DNA of 64,000 nt, taken from NCBI GenBank assembly GCA_030141605.1, contig JAQGDQ010000338.1:1-64000 (forward strand). The letters run 5' to 3'. A program made the translations under genes and the position numbers. The notes beneath the pieces were generated by a model that did not search any database, was not told where the DNA came from, and was given only the letters and a program-made list of their open reading frames with translations. Positions within the stretch are counted from its first letter, which is position 1; every line of letters begins with the position of its first letter. The DNA comes from Tubiluchus corallicola. Taxonomy: Eukaryota > Priapulida > Priapulimorpha > Priapulimorphida > Tubiluchidae. Positions 58,131-64,000 of this stretch are shown here, piece after piece.

Positions 58131-58312
58131 TGTGCAATTTTCCTTCTCACTATAGGTTTTTATTCAATACGATGTAACACTTTATTTATATGGACTCAAG
58201 CAGTGTTATATAGCACGGATAACTATGTATCATGTTCGTGCATCCTACCCTCAAATACTATTCAAAGAAGAAAGGTTTCTGGATAATGTTTCTGTGAAAT
58301 GGCGGCAGAGAA

Positions 58313-58835
58313 CTCAAAACACAAGAAAACGTTCGTCATGAACAAAGCGTAAAAAATTCGTCTTGAAATTTTATATCACTTGCATGCTGTCTTATTGCGC
58401 ACAGAACCTGCATTAGTAGTAACTCTGTATAAAACTTGCAAATTTAAACTCCCGCGATGACCATTAGGTGCAGCCATTTTTAGGATAAGTCGTTTCGAAT
58501 AAGTTTAAATAACAGAATAATGTTTGAAAAAATGGAGCATTTGTAGTACAACTAAGGAAAAGTTTAAATTACTTTATATGGTCAATGAGAGCAACGGTGT
58601 CTTTTTTGGTGAATCAGTGGTGCACACTGGGATGGCGATACAGTGCCGTTTTACCAGGTGGCTCGAATATTTTAAATTATTAAGAATTTTGTTTTCTAAT
58701 TAGATAAGTCTTTCAAACAGGTAAGCGTAATGCAATGTAATATTTTTTGGGACGTACTTTTAAAATTTAACAGCCTTCTCTTTTTATGCGAGCAATTCTG
58801 TCACTTCTAAAGTAGCTGTGGCGACTTGAACACAT
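58313..58835. mobile_element. TTAA MITE, family B (diverged)
   Basis: Starts near ACACAAGAAAACG and contains AAAATTCGTCTTGAAATTTT and CTCCCGCGATGACCATTAGG. The right end has decayed. Confidence 0.7.
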
Positions 58836-59345
58836 TTGTAGTCTGGAGAATACGTGAGGAAACGGTGCCCATCCAACAAGTACGTCTACACCATTTTATT
58901 GCAGTGCATTTATACTGCAGTAATCTACAAATGTCCTATCAAAATTAATAGTACTTACGTAAGATAATTAAGGTCTAGGTAGAAAGTTAGAACTCATGGG
59001 CTTACTGATATTGGAAACTGTATACCTGTAGGCTTATTATGTACCTGTTCGTAGTGTAATACACACACCTGTCCTTGAGTAACAGCAATTAACCTGTCTG
59101 TTTCCGTAAATTCCTTGTGCTGCAGTCCGCCCTCGTTTAACTCTTTCGCAAAGTTCTTGCCGAGTGGAGATTACTAAAAATACTCAGTTTTTATTTGTCA
59201 TTGTTCTCACAAGTTTACAATGCGAATACCCGAAAAAATGCAATTCAATTTCTAAGTGCAAGATCGAACTTTCTAAGGGCGTATGTACATGCATCACGGC
59301 AGCGGTATATGCGATTCATCCGGCGACGGCAACAGCAACTCTTTT
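58836..59345. other. Non-coding stretch
   Basis: Nothing recognised. Confidence 0.35.
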
Positions 59346-59856
59346 TTAAAGGACAAGAAAAGGGGTACCTGAAGTAGGTTTCAGAAACATCGGCTTAAAA
59401 CTTTACAGCAATTTTATGCGTATATCGTACTCGGGTTGAAAAGAATTTTTGTTTGTTTTCATTTTAAGTCTCCCGCAAAACTGTTCCGTCCGCGCCATTA
59501 CTTGACGTCACTACGCAGAAGTAAATTAGGGGAACTACTAACCAAAAACGTATTTTAATCTTATTGACAAGATGCAGTAATTTTAAATTTTAATTAGTTA
59601 GTGACGTGGGCGCTACGAATGCTCTGATAATTTTTTTCAAAGTTTACACGATGTTATTTAAACTTATTTCAAATGACTTACTTTCAAAATGGCTGCGTCT
59701 AACGTACAACCATCGCGGGAGTTTAAATTTACAAGTTTTATACAGCCTTACTGCCGACGCAAGCCCTGTATGTAAAAAGGCAGCATGTAACTGATATAAA
59801 ATTTCAAGGCGAATTTCTAAAGCTTTATGTTTATGAAGGGTTTTCTTGTCCTTTAA
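59346..59856. mobile_element. TTAA MITE, family B (best-preserved ends)
   Basis: TTAA-AGGACAAGAAAA at 59346 and TTTTCTTGTCCT-TTAA at 59845-59856 form a perfect 12-bp terminal inverted repeat directly inside TTAA. It is 511 bp, non-coding, in the same orientation as 22270-22804. Confidence 0.9.
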
Positions 59857-60480
59857 TTAAGCAAAAACCATTATTTAAAAACCAGTTCACAGTTCAATGT
59901 ACCAAACCGTACTTGCCGGTTCTGCCGCGTGGTCCGCATATTCGGTCGCCTCAGATTCCGCATACGTGCGTGTAGAATTGCTTAGTGTCAACTTAACCAA
60001 CTGCTCAGTCACGGCATAATAAAAAATCTTTCATGCAGCGCGTATGAATCAAGTAATTTATGTCACAGTTGGCAACTCATTACATATTTCAATATTTGAA
60101 ACAGATTTTTCATTTGAGTTTAATGTGCTGATACATTTACATGTCTGGATATTTTTGTTGTTGATTTATTGTTGGTTTTGACCGAGTTTAAGTTTAATTT
60201 ATTAACAAATAATTTCTCGCTAGCTGGCCATAAACATACATGGCATAAGTGCAGTAATTTATGTGTTGAAGATTCATATTTTATCAATCGGAAAAATAAA
60301 TCTCGTGGACCTATCAGTTACAAAGCGTTATGAAAAACTTTAATAATTTTTAATAATAAATTTGAAAAAAATTATAATTGTAATATTGTAATTTTAATTG
60401 TAAAATGTACGAGAAAAATGGCCGTGCGCAAAAAATGGTTTCACAAAGTTTTTTCTAATGATTAACTAATATAATTGATA
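59857..60480. other. Non-coding stretch
   Basis: AT-rich, with an (AT)n tract at 60475-60550 beyond it; nothing recognised. Confidence 0.4.
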
Positions 60481-60552
60481 TATAATATATATATATAATT
60501 AGTAATTAATTATTAATAATTAAAGGTACATATAATTAATATATATTTTAAT

Positions 60553-60786
60553 TATTTTATTTTTTTTTTGGTTTTGTTTTGTTGTTTTTTTTTTTTTGTT
60601 TTGTGTTTTTGGGTTGTTTTTTTTTTTGTGTGGGGTGGTGTGTTGTTTTGTTTGGTTGGGTGTTTTTTGTGTGTGTTTTGGGGTGTGGGTTGTTGTTGGG
60701 TTTGTTGGGGTTGGGTTTTTGTTGTGGTTGTGTGGGTTTGTGGGGGGGGTGGGGGTGTTGTTGGTGTGGTTTTGTTGTTGTTTTTG
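60553..60786. repeat. T/G-only low-complexity block
   Basis: About 230 bp made almost only of T and G on this strand, with many G runs of three to eight. ORFs across it are artefacts. It could be real or a damaged assembly region. Confidence 0.9.
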
Positions 60787-61161
60787 GATTGTCGTTTCTG
60801 TCCTCATCCACTCTGGTCTGCATACTATACAACGTATTCTACTCTACCCTATCCTACCCTAATCAAATGAAAATTTTCTTTCTAAAGTTTTTTCCTGTAC
60901 GTTAGAAGTAAGAAGCAATGTTAGCAATGAACAAGTACGGATTGTAAATTTCATTAAAGAAGTTATCTAGAACGTAATTGTTTTCATTTTATAACAGAGC
61001 TGAATTGTACGCCATATTAACGTATCTTACTCTCACTTAATTGTATATAATCGCATTGCTGATTAATCATGTTAATTAATGTTATTTTGCTTGCTGATCT
61101 GTTTGTTTATTTGAAATGATTGTACCACAAGTACGTATAGAAATAAAATAAATCTTCACGG

Positions 61162-61223
61162 GCGCCAAGAGGCGGACGCACTGACGCGCATGCGCCAAGA
61201 GGCGAACGCACTGACGCGCATGC
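61162..61223. repeat. 30-bp tandem duplication, GC-rich
   Basis: GCGCCAAGAGGCGGACGCAC and ten further bases occur twice, 30 bp apart, with a one-base difference. Confidence 0.93.
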
Positions 61224-61380
61224 GTCCACAGAATTTCTTAAGAAATTTTTTTATGGCTAAATAATTTTTCCAGCAGTAAACCAAGAAACACATTAACCCC
61301 TTATTGTGGAGATCCACTAGAATTAGATAGAACATTGTAGAATGTTCTATAGTATAGTAAAACAATCTTCTTACCTTGTA

Positions 61381-61404
61381 GAAGTTTCTAGAACTTTCTA
61401 TTTC
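61381..61404. promoter_or_regulatory. Heat-shock element array
   Basis: GAAGTTTCTAGAACTTTC consists of four perfectly alternating nGAAn/nTTCn pentamers, the consensus target of heat-shock factor trimers. Another TTC lies just after it, and a GAATGTTC pair lies 40 bp upstream at 61340-61347. The array ends about 22-28 bp before the TATA box. Confidence 0.7.
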
Positions 61405-61425
61405 TAGATTATTCCTTGGCACTGA

Positions 61426-61434
61426 TATATAAGG
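61426..61434 (+). promoter_or_regulatory. TATA box downstream of the heat-shock elements
   Basis: TATATAAGG in a GC-richer context; a start site would be expected near 61455. Confidence 0.6.
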
Positions 61435-61639
61435 CGGAGCTGGCAGCTGGAGTTCATTCTCTCACATTCTCTTGTATCCTCGTATTCCCAGATACGCTTT
61501 CACGTTTCCAGATTATTTACTTTATACATTTAGCGTTCCTTCATACTTATGTGTTGTAGAATTCTCGTATAATAAACTAGTTTAATGTGTTTTCTGGTTT
61601 TCTCTACGAGCCTTCTGAGAGAAACAAAACACAACACCC

Positions 61640-62410
61640 CTTGTCTGTTTGCACGATCCCCGAGCAGTAAGCTGATTTGCATAGTGAAATGACATCCACA
61701 TTTTGCTGGGCAGATAATCTTGACACTAAATAAGTTAAGCTTAAGTAATGGGTCATCTGCATTGTAGTATATTACGAACTTGTTTTTAAGATATATGACT
61801 ACTACAATAGAATACAATGAATATTACCTAGGTAAATGTAGGTAAAATATATTTATTAAAGTAGAATTTTTCACGTTTGAAGAAGTCTGTGTACCAGAAT
61901 TTAGATCTCATTTCAATGTGTTTAAATACAGGAAAATGCATTGGTTGCCGGTGCTCCATCTTGGACCTCGCTGGGGGAGCTTACAGCGCTCCCCCAGACC
62001 CCTAGCAACTTTTTTAAAAAAATTTTAACTCTGGCGGCGCCCATGACAATCTTATGATTAGCTGAAACTTCGAGTTTATTCATTTGGTGATGTGTATGTC
62101 TTTATTAAGAGCCCATAAAACGCGGCTAAATGCACAATATTTCACCTTCGCCTCATTAACTAACTGCTTCTTTGTAGCACTCTACTGCTGACAAGCTAAC
62201 ATGATCATGTTATTCGACTTTAAACCCTTCCGTAATCCACACTGGGTAACGTGGGAGTTTTTAGTGTCTCAAGTATCGACTACATCAGCTGATGATTGGG
62301 GGGGGGGTCTCTGCCCCGAATCAAGAAATTGTGGATTTTAACACATTAAATAATTCAAGTCAATTTTTATTACAGGCACATAAAACATTTATAGTTAAAA
62401 ACAACACAAC
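61640..62410. other. Non-coding stretch
   Basis: It contains a palindromic GGGGGAGC...GCTCCCCC word pair at 61973-61998 and a G9 run at 62298. No gene. Confidence 0.45.
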
Positions 62411-62423
62411 TCTATGAAAAACT

Positions 62424-62974
62424 TTTACATTAAAAAGTTAAAATCATGCCAAACGTTTCGACTAGCTGCTGCTGTCATCATCAGTGGTAAATTTACAAAC
62501 ATACAACCAGTTTATATAGGCAGAGCCTATTATGCACTAATTAAGTAATTAACAGAAGCCAAATGAATAAACAGACCAGTAAAGAAACTGATGAAGTAAG
62601 TTAAGCAGTAATTTGCTGTTTAAATCTACGTACCCTAATAAACCTTCTCTTAGTGTACAAAGCAGTTCAATTCCTTTAACTTTATTTTCAAACACGTAGC
62701 TATTTGTTACTGTGTCAATTTCTTTTCTATAGGTCTGGTTAATCATTACCTATTTGGCTTTTGTAAATACACAATTAGTGCATAATTTACTGTACAAATT
62801 TCTTTACTGGTCTGATTATTCTGACTATTTGGGTTCTGTTAACTACTTAATTAGTGCATAACAGGCTCTGCTTATATAAACTGGCTGTACGTTTGTAAAT
62901 TTATCACTGATGACGACAGCAGCAGCTAATCGAAACGTTTGGCATGATTTTCAGTTTTTAATGTAAACGTTTTT
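62424..62974. mobile_element. Fold-back element, copy B
   Basis: 62424-62565 and 62827-62974 are inverted repeats and match the arms of 51636-52241. The centre is inverted relative to copy A (shared AGCAGTTCAATTCCTTTA). The right arm carries CTGATGA and, after a possible hairpin, CGAAACGTTTGGC. Confidence 0.85.
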
Positions 62975-63689
62975 GCTAAAGTTGTGTTGTTTTTAACCAT
63001 AAATAATTCACTATCTTCAGAACATTGTGCTAAGGCTTAATTATTACGAAAGTTCACGCCATACAAAGCGAACATGAGTACGTTTATAAGGCAGTTAGTG
63101 GTAGCGGAAGTTTGAACTAGCGAACATTGGGGGTTAACCTGCTCACAGGTCCTTGAGCCTGACGTACATTCAATGCGATGATGAATGCGTACGACAAGCT
63201 ACAGCAACTATACGACACTTATACAACGATGTAAAACTTTGGTGGTAAGATATGTCACATCGTTTATTATATTGGACTGCCCTAAGGAGCCCATACTGAC
63301 CTTCGCATCTGGTGCTACTTTGTACAGAGACGATTAATTACCACCTGGGTGATTAGTTTTTTGTCGTTTTGTTAAAAAATTGCGCAAAAAACTGGGCCGC
63401 CATGCTGCGACGCACCTACAGGCTGTCTTAAATGGAAAGGGTTGTGCGTGTAGCAGGAGCACGTGTAGAACAAACTCAATACGGGACGCCACCTGTTGAC
63501 ACTGACGAGTTTTGCTGGCTTTGCTAAGAGGACGTGAAAACTTGCAAAAAGTTTGACTGCTGTTATTATGATTCTATAATGCAGGTTTTAACGAGATTAC
63601 TTAACGTTTTAAATTTAAACTCGGTTTTTCCATTAGGTAAATTACGCAGTTGCCTAGGGTGCCAAATACTTGGAGTAATTTTTTAATTC
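62975..63689. other. Non-coding stretch
   Basis: Nothing recognised. Confidence 0.35.
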
Positions 63690-64000
63690 TAAGACAGTAT
63701 GATTTGTCATATACTACCCCATTTTCAAGTCCGATAAAAGTATACATTTTAAAACAATCAATACTGCAACCTTCTGATGCGTTTCTGACAATTAAATATA
63801 AGATTAAAAACTTAATTAAGGATGGGCGAGCCCAACTATTGATGACATCACAAACTAACACAATTTTCAACAGCAAAAATATTCCACGAGCTCGTTGCAC
63901 GTGCTTGCGAAAGCGAAAATTGAAGTACAGTGCTACTGCAAGATATTCAGTGTGTTGTACTAAAACTAGCCAAGTTTTAGGATTAAAATTCAAATTTACC
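63690..64000. mobile_element. TTAA-type MITE, family C copy 3 (runs off the window)
   Basis: Same orientation as 44634-45185, with AAGACAGTATGATTTGTC at the start and GATGACATCACAAAC and AAGATATTCAGTGTGTTGTA blocks. The minus-strand ORF (63601-63993) overlies the repeat and is not taken as a gene. Confidence 0.75.

Larger units (their letters stand above)
61305..61636 (+). mobile_element. Candidate solo LTR
   Basis: The 332-bp segment starts TGTGGAGATC and ends AACACAACA (TG...CA). It holds a TATA box (61426), a polyadenylation-like AATAAA (about 61571) and is flanked by CCCCTTAT and CCCCTTGT, a near-identical 8-bp pair. This order fits the U3-R-U5 of an LTR. No primer-binding site or internal coding region follows, so it would be a solo LTR. 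A displaced promoter of a heat-shock gene is the alternative. Confidence 0.5.

Overview
The window looks like nuclear DNA of a marine-type invertebrate animal. It is AT-rich and intron-bearing, with GT/AG splice sites, and is dominated by dispersed transposon remnants, tRNA- and 5S-derived SINE pieces, LINE 3' ends and very long micro- and minisatellites. Nothing bacterial or organellar is present. I cannot name the species.

Only two host genes are clear. MRPL50 (mitochondrial ribosomal protein mL50) lies on the minus strand in four coding exons (13657 down to 9765). A monocarboxylate-transporter-like gene of the SLC16/MFS family lies on the plus strand in four coding exons (19577-24933), possibly with an untranslated first exon ending at 15113. 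The two genes are head to head. All exon joins given here were worked out by hand from splice signals and codon phase; the joined frames contain no stop and give 226 and 436 residues.

Layout. 1-9536: a giant inverted repeat with two arms of at least 1822 bp, nearly identical, around a 5.9 kb centre that holds a GC-richer exon-like ORF (3315-3700) of unknown identity. 9765-13657: MRPL50, whose introns carry a pogo-type MITE and TTAA-flanked MITEs. 13660-19500: intergenic or 5' region with two tRNA-derived SINE heads and a palindromic element next to a (TA)n(TG)n tract. 19577-26110: transporter gene, with MITEs and a 5S rRNA-derived SINE in its introns. 26870-34880: a run of simple repeats and a 55-bp satellite. 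34880-45200: decayed tandem repeats, a 224-bp assembly gap, a 27-bp minisatellite, a hAT-like TIR element and LINE tails. 45640-47981: an 81-bp minisatellite with higher-order structure. 48250-64000: pentanucleotide repeats, three LINE 3' fragments, two fold-back elements, further MITEs and a candidate solo LTR with a heat-shock-element array.

The most interesting features are the near-perfect giant inverted repeat, three families of TTAA-flanked MITEs including a chimeric copy inside MRPL50, the heat-shock-element-bearing LTR-like promoter at 61.3-61.6 kb, and a recurrent CTGATGA-hairpin-CGAAAC motif in several palindromic elements that resembles a hammerhead ribozyme core.
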